Below, piece after piece: positions 56,763 through 64,000 of a stretch of DNA of 64,000 nucleotides. The first letter of the stretch is position 1; every line of letters begins with the position of its first letter. Both the position numbers and the translations under genes were made by a program. Origin of the DNA: Pseudomonas sp. DC1.2 (GTDB taxonomy: Bacteria; Pseudomonadota; Gammaproteobacteria; Pseudomonadales; Pseudomonadaceae). Under the pieces are notes generated by a model that was not told the origin of the DNA, searched no databases, and saw nothing but the letters and a program-made list of their open reading frames with translations. The DNA is taken from the NCBI RefSeq assembly GCF_034351645.1, contig NZ_CP133782.1, forward strand, positions 1,431,001 to 1,495,000, read 5' to 3'.

Positions 56763-57983
56763 ATGTCAACCCAAGCGCTACGATTGATTGTCCTTGAAGA
56801 TCATGCATTTCAACGTTCGATTGCAGTCAATATGCTTCGCCAATCGGGCTGTGCAGAGGTATTTGGTGCTGCGGATGGCGTCGAAGCTTTGGCCATTTTG
56901 CGTGAGGTTGGTCCGGTGGATATCGCGCTTTGCGACCTGCGCATGGAAGGCATGGATGGCCTGGAGTTTATGCGGGAAGTGGGCGATTTGGGGTTAGTGA
57001 AGTCGATCATTATCTGCAGCAGCGTGTCGCCTGATTTACGTCGGGCCGTAGGCCAGATCGTCTCGTTGTCCGGCTTGGAATTACTCGGGGATGTCGGTAA
57101 GCCACTGAGGCTTGATCCGCTGGAGAGCTTGCTGAAAAAGTATGTATACCGGCCTCCGGTCGAAATACGTCCAGCCAATACAATTGATCTGCCCAGCGAG
57201 GCTGACGTGCGTCGCGCTATGGCGGCCCAAGAGTTCATCCCGTACTTCCAGCCGAAATTTAACTTGAGGACCGGGGATGTCAAAGCGGTTGAAGTACTTG
57301 CTCGCTGGCAGCACCCAACCCTAGGCATATTGCCGCCTTCGCTTTTTCTGCCAACCATAGAGCGTTGCGGTTTGATGGACGACCTGCTGTTTGGGCTGTT
57401 AAAGAAAAGCATGTTGTTTCAGCGCCGACTTAAGAATGCGCAGCATTGCCTTAACCTTGCCTTCAATCTGCACGCCTCACAGTTATCTAACACTGATCTA
57501 GTCCCCACGATTAAAACGCTGCTCGCTGAGCACAATGTGCCTGGTTCTGAGCTGACCTTTGAACTGACCGAAAGTGGGTTGCTGGAGATTTCAGCGGCGA
57601 ATCTGGATTGCCTGGTTCGTTTGCGCATGATGGGCTGTAGTTTGTCTATTGACGACTTTGGCGCTGGGTTTTCATCGTTGCAGCGGCTGTGTCAGTTACC
57701 GTTCAACGAGCTGAAAATCGACGCAGAATTCGTTCGTATGCTCGCCTACGAACCTCGTTGTGAGGCGGTAATCAGAACGACGCTCGCACTGGGCGATGCG
57801 CTGGGGTTGTCGGTAGTGATTGAAGGCATAGAAACCGAAGAGCAACGCCAGCAGTTGCTGGAATTAGGTTGCATCGAAGGCCAAGGTTACTTGTTGGCAA
57901 GGCCCATGAACGGCTTGAAATTGCTGAGCTGGCTGGATGATCTCCGCCTTGCCCAACGCCATAGTTATGGAGAGAACTGGTAG
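56763..57983 (+). CDS. REC-EAL c-di-GMP phosphodiesterase (RocR-like), catalytic residues intact
   Basis: 406 residues. Receiver with LCDLRMEGMDG (phosphoacceptor Asp), EAL domain with AVEVLARW, FNLHASQLS, FELTESGLLE, SIDDFGAGFSS, LKIDAEF and VIEGIETEEQ; the general-base Glu354 is present, unlike the paralogue at 37485. Expected to hydrolyse c-di-GMP. Its stop overlaps the start of the small receiver gene (TAGTG). Confidence 0.92.
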   Translation: MSTQALRLIVLEDHAFQRSIAVNMLRQSGCAEVFGAADGVEALAILREVGPVDIALCDLRMEGMDGLEFMREVGDLGLVKSIIICSSVSPDLRRAVGQIVSLSGLELLGDVGKPLRLDPLESLLKKYVYRPPVEIRPANTIDLPSEADVRRAMAAQEFIPYFQPKFNLRTGDVKAVEVLARWQHPTLGILPPSLFLPTIERCGLMDDLLFGLLKKSMLFQRRLKNAQHCLNLAFNLHASQLSNTDLVPTIKTLLAEHNVPGSELTFELTESGLLEISAANLDCLVRLRMMGCSLSIDDFGAGFSSLQRLCQLPFNELKIDAEFVRMLAYEPRCEAVIRTTLALGDALGLSVVIEGIETEEQRQQLLELGCIEGQGYLLARPMNGLKLLSWLDDLRLAQRHSYGENW

Positions 57984-58327
57984 TGTATTTAATCAATAAA
58001 ACCCTTCGGATAATGGTTGCACACGAAGACCAATCTCAACGTTTGTCCATTGAAAAGCATCTAAACACGCTTGGGTACTATCGTGTCGCGCCGGTCACTT
58101 CTTTCAGGGAGGTGGTGCTGCTAAGCCAACTGCCGGGCAAAGCGTTCGATCTGCTCATTGTCAGCCGAGCGCTGTACGTAGCTGGCGAGCAATGCACGTT
58201 CTTCGGCGATAAAAGGACCCCGAATATTCCGAATATTTTGATTTATGAAGATGAACAGTTTTTAACCAGGCAAGGGTTGGAGGTGAGCCGAGGCACTCTT
58301 CAGCACGGTAGAGCCTTAGCTGTTTAG
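57983..58327 (+). CDS. small degenerate receiver-like protein
   Basis: 114 residues from GTG 57983, overlapping the stop of the EAL gene by one base. Receiver-like start TLRIMVAHEDQSQRLSIEKH and beta-strand 3 FDLLIVSRAL, where the phosphoacceptor Asp is replaced by Ser; no conserved Lys region is evident. It is too short for a full receiver plus output. Perhaps a phosphorylation-independent binding partner. A relative survives as a broken fragment at 37018-37151. Confidence 0.65.
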   Translation: MYLINKTLRIMVAHEDQSQRLSIEKHLNTLGYYRVAPVTSFREVVLLSQLPGKAFDLLIVSRALYVAGEQCTFFGDKRTPNIPNILIYEDEQFLTRQGLEVSRGTLQHGRALAV

Positions 58328-58401
58328 CAGGGCATAGTAACGTTGTACTCAGAGTTTCCGGTTACACCGGAGGCCAACTAACTTGATATATGGAGCATTT
58401 G

Positions 58402-58824
58402 ATGAATATTCATCGTGGGCACGCTGTTGTCCGGATTGCCGCTGTTCTGTTGTTTACCGTCGGTGTTGCGACCTTAAGTGCCTGTGCCAGTGCACCGGTA
58501 CCAGACGAACAGATAACGATGTCCAAAGACGCACTTAATCGTGCTATCTCCGCTGATGCTACCCAATACGCTCCGCTGCAGATGAAGTCGGCGCAAGACA
58601 AGATGTCGCAGCTGGATCGGGCCGTTGGCGAAAAGGACTACGCGAAAGTTCGCGTATTGGCACAGCAAATTGAAGTCGACGCCAACTTGGCTGAGCGCAC
58701 TGCGCGTACGGCGCGTTCCATTCAGCAATTGAAAGCGGCTCAAGACGGTATCAAGGTGTTGAAGCAAGAGATGCTGCAAGCGCCGGCAACCGATTCAAAC
58801 TCTTCGATCACTGAAACCTTTTAA
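58402..58824 (+). CDS. DUF4398 lipoprotein
   Basis: 140 residues from the ATG at 58402, which has GGAG at 58391-58397 region; an in-frame ATG at 58390 lacks one. Lipobox TLSACAS. Mature part helical (DALNRAISADATQYAPLQMK, AGEKDYAKV-like) of the DUF4398 family. Ten bp before the OmpA-type lipoprotein, a common pair in Pseudomonas. Confidence 0.85.
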   Translation: MNIHRGHAVVRIAAVLLFTVGVATLSACASAPVPDEQITMSKDALNRAISADATQYAPLQMKSAQDKMSQLDRAVGEKDYAKVRVLAQQIEVDANLAERTARTARSIQQLKAAQDGIKVLKQEMLQAPATDSNSSITETF

Positions 58825-58834
58825 GGAACACAGC

Positions 58835-59608
58835 ATGCGTACTTCTTTGATACTACCAATGGTCTCAGTGTTAGGTTTGACGCTCGCGGGCTGTGCTGCT
58901 ACGCCAGAAAACCCAAATTTGCTTGAAGCCCGTGCTCAGCTCTCGACGCTGCAAAGCAAGCCTCAGTCCAGCACAATGGCGGCCATTGAAACCAAGGATG
59001 CTGTTACCGCAGTGAACAAAGTTGAGCAGACTTCGGTGTTAAATCGCAAAGATCCGAAGATTGATCAGCAAGCTTATATCGCTAGCCAGAAAGTGGCCTA
59101 CGCCGAGCAGACGATCCTGGGTCGCGAAGCAGAAGCTGGTTTGAAAAACATTGATGTGGAGCGCACCCAGGTTCGTCTTGATGTGCGTACACAGCAGTTA
59201 AAAGCGCTGCAGACCATGAAAGCCAAGCCTACGGAGCGTGGGGAGGTTATTACCTTCGGTGATGTACTGTTTGACACCGGTAAGTCGGATTTGAAGAGCA
59301 ATGGCCAGCGCAACTTCCAGCAGTTGGCTGAGTTTCTCTCGAAAAACCCTGAGCGCCAGGTGCGTGTTGAAGGTTTTACCGACAGCGTAGGTAGCGACAG
59401 TTCCAACCTGGCGCTTTCGCAGCGCCGCGCCGACGCCGTGGCCTGGAGGCTGCAGCGACTGGGTGTTAGTGCTGACCGGATCATCACCAAAGGTTACGGT
59501 GAAAAGTATCCAGTGACTGACAACAGCAGTGCAAATGGCCGTCAGTTGAATCGCCGGGTTGAAGTGATCGTGTCCAATGATTCATCCGCAGTAAAAGCAC
59601 GCTTCTGA
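58835..59608 (+). CDS. OmpA-family lipoprotein
   Basis: 257 residues. Lipobox TLAGCAA, helical N-terminal half, then OmpA C-terminal peptidoglycan-binding domain: DVLFDTGKSDLKSNG, VEGFTDSVGSDSSNLALSQR, AADAVAWRL-like and GYGEKYPVTDN, NRRVEVIV. Anchors outer membrane to peptidoglycan. Last gene of the island's adhesion part; no palindrome of its own was found, so it may share the upstream transcript from site 5. Confidence 0.92.
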   Translation: MRTSLILPMVSVLGLTLAGCAATPENPNLLEARAQLSTLQSKPQSSTMAAIETKDAVTAVNKVEQTSVLNRKDPKIDQQAYIASQKVAYAEQTILGREAEAGLKNIDVERTQVRLDVRTQQLKALQTMKAKPTERGEVITFGDVLFDTGKSDLKSNGQRNFQQLAEFLSKNPERQVRVEGFTDSVGSDSSNLALSQRRADAVAWRLQRLGVSADRIITKGYGEKYPVTDNSSANGRQLNRRVEVIVSNDSSAVKARF

Positions 59609-59704
59609 TTTGATTGCTGCACCGTCCATCCTGAAGTAATCAGGCATAAAGAAACGCTCCGGAAGATGCGCCAAGGCATCTTCCACTTTTCCCCGTCTTC
59701 ACTG

Positions 59705-59731
59705 AACCCCGGTGTTGACGGGGTTTTTTTA
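59705..59731 (+). terminator. rho-independent terminator
   Basis: Stem AACCCCG/CGGGGTT with a 7-nt loop and a long T-run. Confidence 0.88.
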
Positions 59732-59970
59732 TTAAATATTTAGTTAGGTTTTTACTGGGTTGATATACGCTATGGCTTCTTAGTTTTTTACATTCGGACA
59801 CAAGTCAGGATTATTAAAGATTATCGTGCAACATAATTGTAGTAATAGTAGCGCGCGCTTTACTTTTGCTCTAATAACTCTAAGGCAGCACCTTGAAAGA
59901 TTTTCCTACAGTGTGTTTCTCTTCTATTGTTTGCCTGCAATCCGCTATAGCGCTCGCTGATAATACACCG
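59732..59970. other. AT-rich gap before the IS5 remnant
   Basis: No gene recognised. The half-site TTTCCTACA (59902-59910) matches the right arm of the island palindromes, but the left arm (GAAAGAT) does not and no -10 lies at 45 bp. It could be a decayed sixth site whose gene was removed by the IS element. Confidence 0.4.
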
Positions 59971-61093
59971 CTAAGGTAGGTCTGAAGTAGGCAGACGTTT
60001 TAAATCCATTCGTTTTTCAGGACTCAAAAACGTTGATTCAATCGAAAACCAGACCTTTCCCTCGCTCAACTCTTCTTTTCCCGTCGAGCAAGCGCTTTTT
60101 AGCGCCCATTGTCCGCAATACAGGCGTACCTCTCCTGTATTCAGCAGTCGTTTTCGCATCATCCACAGGTTGGGCAGAGCAAATAGTGTTGTCTGCTGCG
60201 CAGTGTTTTTGATCAGGCCTCGCAAGCGTACTTTCGTATAACCAAATTGGCGCTTGATCACTCGAAACGGGTGCTCAACCTTGGCGCGCAGTTGGGCTTT
60301 CGCGTATTCGATTTTGCGACGCATGCGCCCAATCAGGCTCTTCTTTGCATGCTGCTATAACTGCTGGGCCGAGCGGCAATCGACCAGATTATTTGACGAT
60401 CTTGATGCTAGGGGCGCTTTTCGACACCGGTGTAACCGGCATCGCCAGAGACGTAAGTTTCTTCTTCATGCATTAGCTGATCGACCTGGGTTACGTCCGC
60501 CACATTCGCCGCAGTGCCCACCACGCTTGTACCAAACCGGATTCAGTATCGACACCGATGTGCGCTTTCATCCCGAAGAAATATTGATTTCCTTTCTTCG
60601 TCTGGTGCATCTCAGGGTCACGTTTTCCGTCCTTGTTCTTGGTCGAACTCGGCGCATGAATGATCGTCGCATCGACCACGGTGCCTTGGCGCAGCAACAA
60701 ACCGCGGTCGCCCAAATAGCCATTGATGACCTGCAAAATCCCACCGGCCAGCTCATGTTTTTCCAGCAGTCGGCGGAAATTGAGGATCGTGGTTTCGTCC
60801 GGAATCCGATCCAGATGCAGCCCGGCAAACTGGCGCAGAATCGTGGTTTCGTAGAGCGATTCTTCCATGGCCGGGTCGCTATAACCGAACCAGTTTTGCA
60901 TTAGATGAACCCGCAACATGGCCATCAACGGATACGCCGGACGACCGCCTTCACCCTTTGGATAATGCGGTTCGATCAAGGCAATCAAGCCCTTCCGGGG
61001 CACAACCTGATCCATTTCAATCAGGAAACGTTCACGGAGGGCCTGTTTACGTTTGCCTGCGTACTCGGCATCAGCGAAGGAGATTTTCTTCAT
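59971..61093 (-). pseudogene. IS5-family transposase, broken by frameshifts and a nonsense codon
   Basis: N-terminal 200 codons (61093 to about 60500) read EMDQVVPRKGLIALIEPHYP, RIPDETTILNFRRLLEKHEL, VVDATIIHAPSSTKN: IS5-type with the first DDE Asp. A one-base loss near 60510 shifts the frame (VVGTAANVADVTQVD continues in the next frame), an amber TAG replaces the Glu codon of the normal PEHQ stretch near 60409, and a further shift follows before [20 protein letters not shown] (60310 downward). Inactive. I could not define both terminal repeats. Confidence 0.88.
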
Positions 61094-61251
61094 CGGGGCT
61101 CAACCGTTCAGTGCTTGGGACTGGCGTACTTCACCAGATTTGGAAGTCTTTTTCAGGGTTTCCCTAAGGCATTTTGACGTCATGTAGGTAACCCGTCGCT
61201 AATCCCTTATGATGGCGCTCACTGTGTAAAGCATTAGTAGGATTTCATAAG

Positions 61252-62559
61252 ATGAGCCCCGAGCATCTTGCAATATCACTTTTTTCAGGTGCTGGTGGCT
61301 TTTCCTATGGTTTTTCTCAAGCAGGATTAAAGCCACTTTTCGGGGCTGAGATTAACAAGGATGCATGCCTTAGCTACGAGCTGAATGTCCAAAGTCCTTG
61401 CCATCAGATTGATTTGGGAACTGTGGATCCTAGGATTCTGAAAAGCATGGCTGGTGGAAAAAAGCCATTTGTCATTATTGGCGGGCCACCCTGCCAGGGC
61501 TTTAGTACAGCGGGACCACGTAATGCGGAGGACCCTCGGAACCGTCTGATTTTCAATTATCTGGCCATCGTCGAAGAGTTGGCGCCTCGTTGGTTTATTT
61601 TTGAAAACGTTGAGGGCCTTCTTACTTCCGGAAGTGGCCAGGATTTGGTTCGTCTCGTTAAAGAGTTTGTACGGCTGGGGTACTCGATCAGACTTCAAAA
61701 AGTTAACTTGGCAAGCTATGGGGTTCCTCAAACCCGAAAGCGGGTGCTCATAATTGGCAATCGTCTCGGTATCGACTTTGAGTTCCCGCCTGAACTGTAT
61801 TCATACGACAGCGGCAAGGCAAAGAAGGTGTCCGCCGGACTGCCGATGGCGCCAACTCTTGATACTGCGGTTGAGGGGCTAGGGGCGCCGGTCTTCAATA
61901 AAAAAGACATTGCGCGCTATCGCTCCTCAGAGCCTTCCAGTTTTTTTGATGCTGAAATGCGGCATGGAAACAACATGCCGGGAGTTACCCAGCATTTTCA
62001 GGGTGCGGACAGTACTGGGAAGGGGCAGGTTGAGTTACTGCTGCCCGGTCAGACAATGAAGGATCTTCCGCCTGAGCTGTGGCATGAAAGTTTCAAGCGC
62101 CGAGCCAACCGCCGTGTCTCCGACGGGACACCCACCGAAAAGCGGGGCGGGGCGCCTTCTGGTATCAAGCGGCTTCACGGCAATCTACAGGCGCTGACGA
62201 TCACGGGTGCAGCAAGTCGAGAGTTCATACATCCCCATGAACATCGTCCACTTACTATTCGTGAGTGTGCTCGTATTCAGACCTTCCCTGACTGTTATCA
62301 ATGGGAGGGCAATAGCTCAAGCGTCATTCAACAGATTGGCAATGCCGTGCCACCACTCGCAGCCCGTATACTTGCCCGCCATATTCAAGAAGTGGATGGA
62401 CGTTTTGGCTCGGGCTTGGGGCATGCAGCACAGTTTGGCAGGCCTGGGTTATTGGGCTTCGTACTCACAGAAGCCGCTGGAATGAGCCCTGCACTTAAAA
62501 CAACACAAGCCCTGTTGACGTGCCTTCATCAAGGAAGTTTTGAATTCGATGCAACCTAA
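61252..62559 (+). CDS. DNA (cytosine-5) methyltransferase
   Basis: 435 residues. C5-methylase motifs in order: I ([17 protein letters not shown]), IV with catalytic Cys81 ([10 protein letters not shown]), VI (FENVEGLL), VIII ([16 protein letters not shown]), target-recognition region about 190-310, then IX/X ([21 protein letters not shown]). Modifies the site cut by the overlapping endonuclease; the recognised sequence cannot be read from the protein. Part of a type II restriction-modification pair of low-backbone composition. Confidence 0.95.
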   Translation: MSPEHLAISLFSGAGGFSYGFSQAGLKPLFGAEINKDACLSYELNVQSPCHQIDLGTVDPRILKSMAGGKKPFVIIGGPPCQGFSTAGPRNAEDPRNRLIFNYLAIVEELAPRWFIFENVEGLLTSGSGQDLVRLVKEFVRLGYSIRLQKVNLASYGVPQTRKRVLIIGNRLGIDFEFPPELYSYDSGKAKKVSAGLPMAPTLDTAVEGLGAPVFNKKDIARYRSSEPSSFFDAEMRHGNNMPGVTQHFQGADSTGKGQVELLLPGQTMKDLPPELWHESFKRRANRRVSDGTPTEKRGGAPSGIKRLHGNLQALTITGAASREFIHPHEHRPLTIRECARIQTFPDCYQWEGNSSSVIQQIGNAVPPLAARILARHIQEVDGRFGSGLGHAAQFGRPGLLGFVLTEAAGMSPALKTTQALLTCLHQGSFEFDAT

Positions 62560-63682
62560 AAAACATCGGCTTAGCGCAGAAAAGTCAAAGCAGCTAACGC
62601 GCCTTATCACAATCACCAAGACAGCCAATATGAAGGCTGTCATGGATCCAAGCGAACTTGCAAAGATCATCGCTTTGGTCGCTACCGACATTGGTGTGGC
62701 GGGACCTATGTCAGAAGCTTTTCCTCAGCTATGGGGAAGTATTGCTCCACAGGCAGAATACTATTCGTTGAATGTGGGATGGTTTACTGAGCCTGATGTC
62801 GCGATCACCACGTTTGACGTAGTGGATTTACTAAACTGTGGTGAAGAGTTGGATGAGGACTTTCTGACCTATCTGAAGTGCCTCACTGAGTTGCACAAAC
62901 GCAGGCGTAAGTACGGGCTCATATTGCAGCGTCAGCCCTTACCCACCATGGTCCAGGTTTCGCCTAGAGCGTTAATGGAATACGGTCCTGAGTTTGAACC
63001 TGAAGCGTTGGCGTCATGGCTAACCTGGCGTAAGTTTTTCTACGATTTGGACAACCGTTCGGCACAGGAAACCGGCTATTTGTTTGAGCCGATCCTCGCT
63101 TCTGCCATCGGCGGCGAGCCTAAGTCTGCACGTGAACGAGTCGTCCGTCGCAGCGGTGATCAATCCAAGGGGCGCCAGGTTGATTGTTGGAAAATAATGC
63201 CCGACGGCACGGCCCTCGCTTACGAGTTGAAGCTGCGAGTTACAATTGCAGCCAGTGGGCAAGGTCGTTTTGCAGAGGAGCTTTCGTTTGCGCAAGACTG
63301 TCGCGCTTCAGGTGTGAAGCCAGTGTTGGTTGTGCTTGATCCTACTGCGAATGGCAAGCTGACGGGGTTGCAGGCGGCCTACCGAGAAGTTGGCGGCGAG
63401 GCCTATGTTGGAGAGGCCGCGTGGGAGCACCTTGAGTACGAAGCAGGGCCAACAATGGCAGCGTTCATTGAACGTTACGTTCGAACGCCCGTAGATGCGG
63501 TGACGGCGTTTGAGACGTTAATTGGTGGTGATTCAACCAAGCGAAGTCTCATCCTGCTCGACTTGGCAGCGAAGTTACAGGGTAATGAATTGACTATCAC
63601 GTTGGGTGACCATGAGCGGCGTATTGAACGACACGAGGATCCGTCGTTGGCGGAGGACGACGAGTCAGACGAAGACTTATGA
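62549..63682 (+). CDS. probable type II restriction endonuclease
   Basis: 377 residues from the ATG at 62549; an in-frame TTG at 62540 is an alternative. The gene overlaps the methyltransferase by 11 bp. A PD-(D/E)xK nuclease pattern is visible: [21 protein letters not shown] (Asp, then ELK), preceded by the possible Glu of an upstream helix. I recognise no named endonuclease family with certainty; function rests on the fold motif and the overlap with the methylase. C-terminal tail is acidic (EDDESDEDL). Confidence 0.8.
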   Translation: MQPKKHRLSAEKSKQLTRLITITKTANMKAVMDPSELAKIIALVATDIGVAGPMSEAFPQLWGSIAPQAEYYSLNVGWFTEPDVAITTFDVVDLLNCGEELDEDFLTYLKCLTELHKRRRKYGLILQRQPLPTMVQVSPRALMEYGPEFEPEALASWLTWRKFFYDLDNRSAQETGYLFEPILASAIGGEPKSARERVVRRSGDQSKGRQVDCWKIMPDGTALAYELKLRVTIAASGQGRFAEELSFAQDCRASGVKPVLVVLDPTANGKLTGLQAAYREVGGEAYVGEAAWEHLEYEAGPTMAAFIERYVRTPVDAVTAFETLIGGDSTKRSLILLDLAAKLQGNELTITLGDHERRIERHEDPSLAEDDESDEDL

Positions 63683-63729
63683 GAATGCCTTACTTGAAGG
63701 GCTTTCTCTAAGTAGACAGTAAGGTTTCG

Positions 63730-63760
63730 GCCCCATAGATGAAAATCTACGGGGCTTTCT
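63730..63760 (+). terminator. terminator of the restriction-modification operon
   Basis: Stem GCCCC-A-TAGAT/ATCTA-C-GGGGC with one A-C mismatch, loop GAAA, then TTTCTTGTTTT. Confidence 0.75.
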
Positions 63761-63784
63761 TGTTTTGTATGTTCCGTCCGGCTT

Positions 63785-63976
63785 CTAAATCTCCTTAACC
63801 GGCGTCCCCTCCTGAACACCCTTGATCAAACCGATCACATGCAAACAATCCGTCTTGTTCACATAAGACTCGCCGCTGGCAACCGTCTCATGATTCCCCG
63901 CTCGTAACCGCCAGCGCCACTGTCCTTTACCGGTGCTTGGTGTGCCTTTGGATTGCCTGTAAATCTCGAAATACAT
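63785..63976 (-). CDS. YegP-like DUF1508 small protein
   Basis: 63 residues. MYFEIYRQ, WRWRLRAGNHETVASGESY and KTDCLHVIGLIKG match the DUF1508 repeat unit, which reads YYxx...W+WRL.A.NG+.IA.SGE.Y.+K. Most homologues have one or two such units; this has one. Function unknown, possibly stress-related. Start near the window's right end is complete. Confidence 0.85.
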   Translation of the reverse strand: MYFEIYRQSKGTPSTGKGQWRWRLRAGNHETVASGESYVNKTDCLHVIGLIKGVQEGTPVKEI

Positions 63977-64000
63977 TCAGCTCGCTCCCTGCGATTCGTC

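Overview
The window is a chromosomal segment of a Pseudomonas, most likely of the P. fluorescens group. The evidence is backbone gene order (sdhE-ygfX-nadB facing algU-mucA-mucB-mucD, then dapA-bamC-MBL-purC-tRNA-Ser), REP-type repeats of the fluorescent pseudomonad kind, and a tctCBA/tctDE locus. Species cannot be fixed from the sequence alone.

Region 1 (1-8975, minus strand) is one operon read from right to left: a guanidine-I (ykkC) riboswitch, a three-gene ABC importer, two DUF1989 proteins, a biotin-dependent carboxylase and the start of allophanate hydrolase. The genes carry 'urea' names in databases, but riboswitch plus DUF1989 pair identify a guanidine uptake and assimilation pathway: guanidine, carboxyguanidine, allophanate, then ammonia and CO2.

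Region 2 (9000-35530) is ordinary backbone: two Tyr-rich lipoproteins, an enoyl-CoA hydratase-family protein, ung, a tripartite tricarboxylate transporter with its two-component system, an HDOD protein, ygfZ, sdhE, ygfX, nadB, the envelope-stress/alginate regulators algU-mucA-mucB-mucD (no mucC), an M48 protease, a TusA-like protein, an AI-2E-family permease, bcp, gcvR, dapA, bamC, an MBL hydrolase, purC and tRNA-Ser(CGA).

Region 3 (35530-59730) is an accessory island directly after the tRNA. It opens with nested IS3/IS30 debris that has truncated two genes. It then encodes a Bvg/Roc-like system: a REC-EAL protein, a BvgA-like response regulator, a BvgS-like hybrid kinase, an exported isochorismatase-fold protein with a LysR regulator, five tandem DUF1120 pilins, chaperone, usher and minor subunit, a pertactin-like autotransporter, a second REC-EAL protein, a degenerate receiver, and DUF4398 and OmpA lipoproteins. 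Five near-identical palindromes of the form TAGGAAATTTCCTA (the BvgA inverted-heptad pattern) lie upstream of five transcription units, each exactly 45 bp before a -10-like hexamer. I infer one surface-adhesion regulon under the local response regulator. One REC-EAL paralogue has Gln in place of the catalytic base Glu, the other is intact.

Region 4 (59730-64000) holds a decayed IS5-type transposase, a cytosine-5 methyltransferase with an overlapping PD-(D/E)xK restriction enzyme gene, and a YegP-like small protein.
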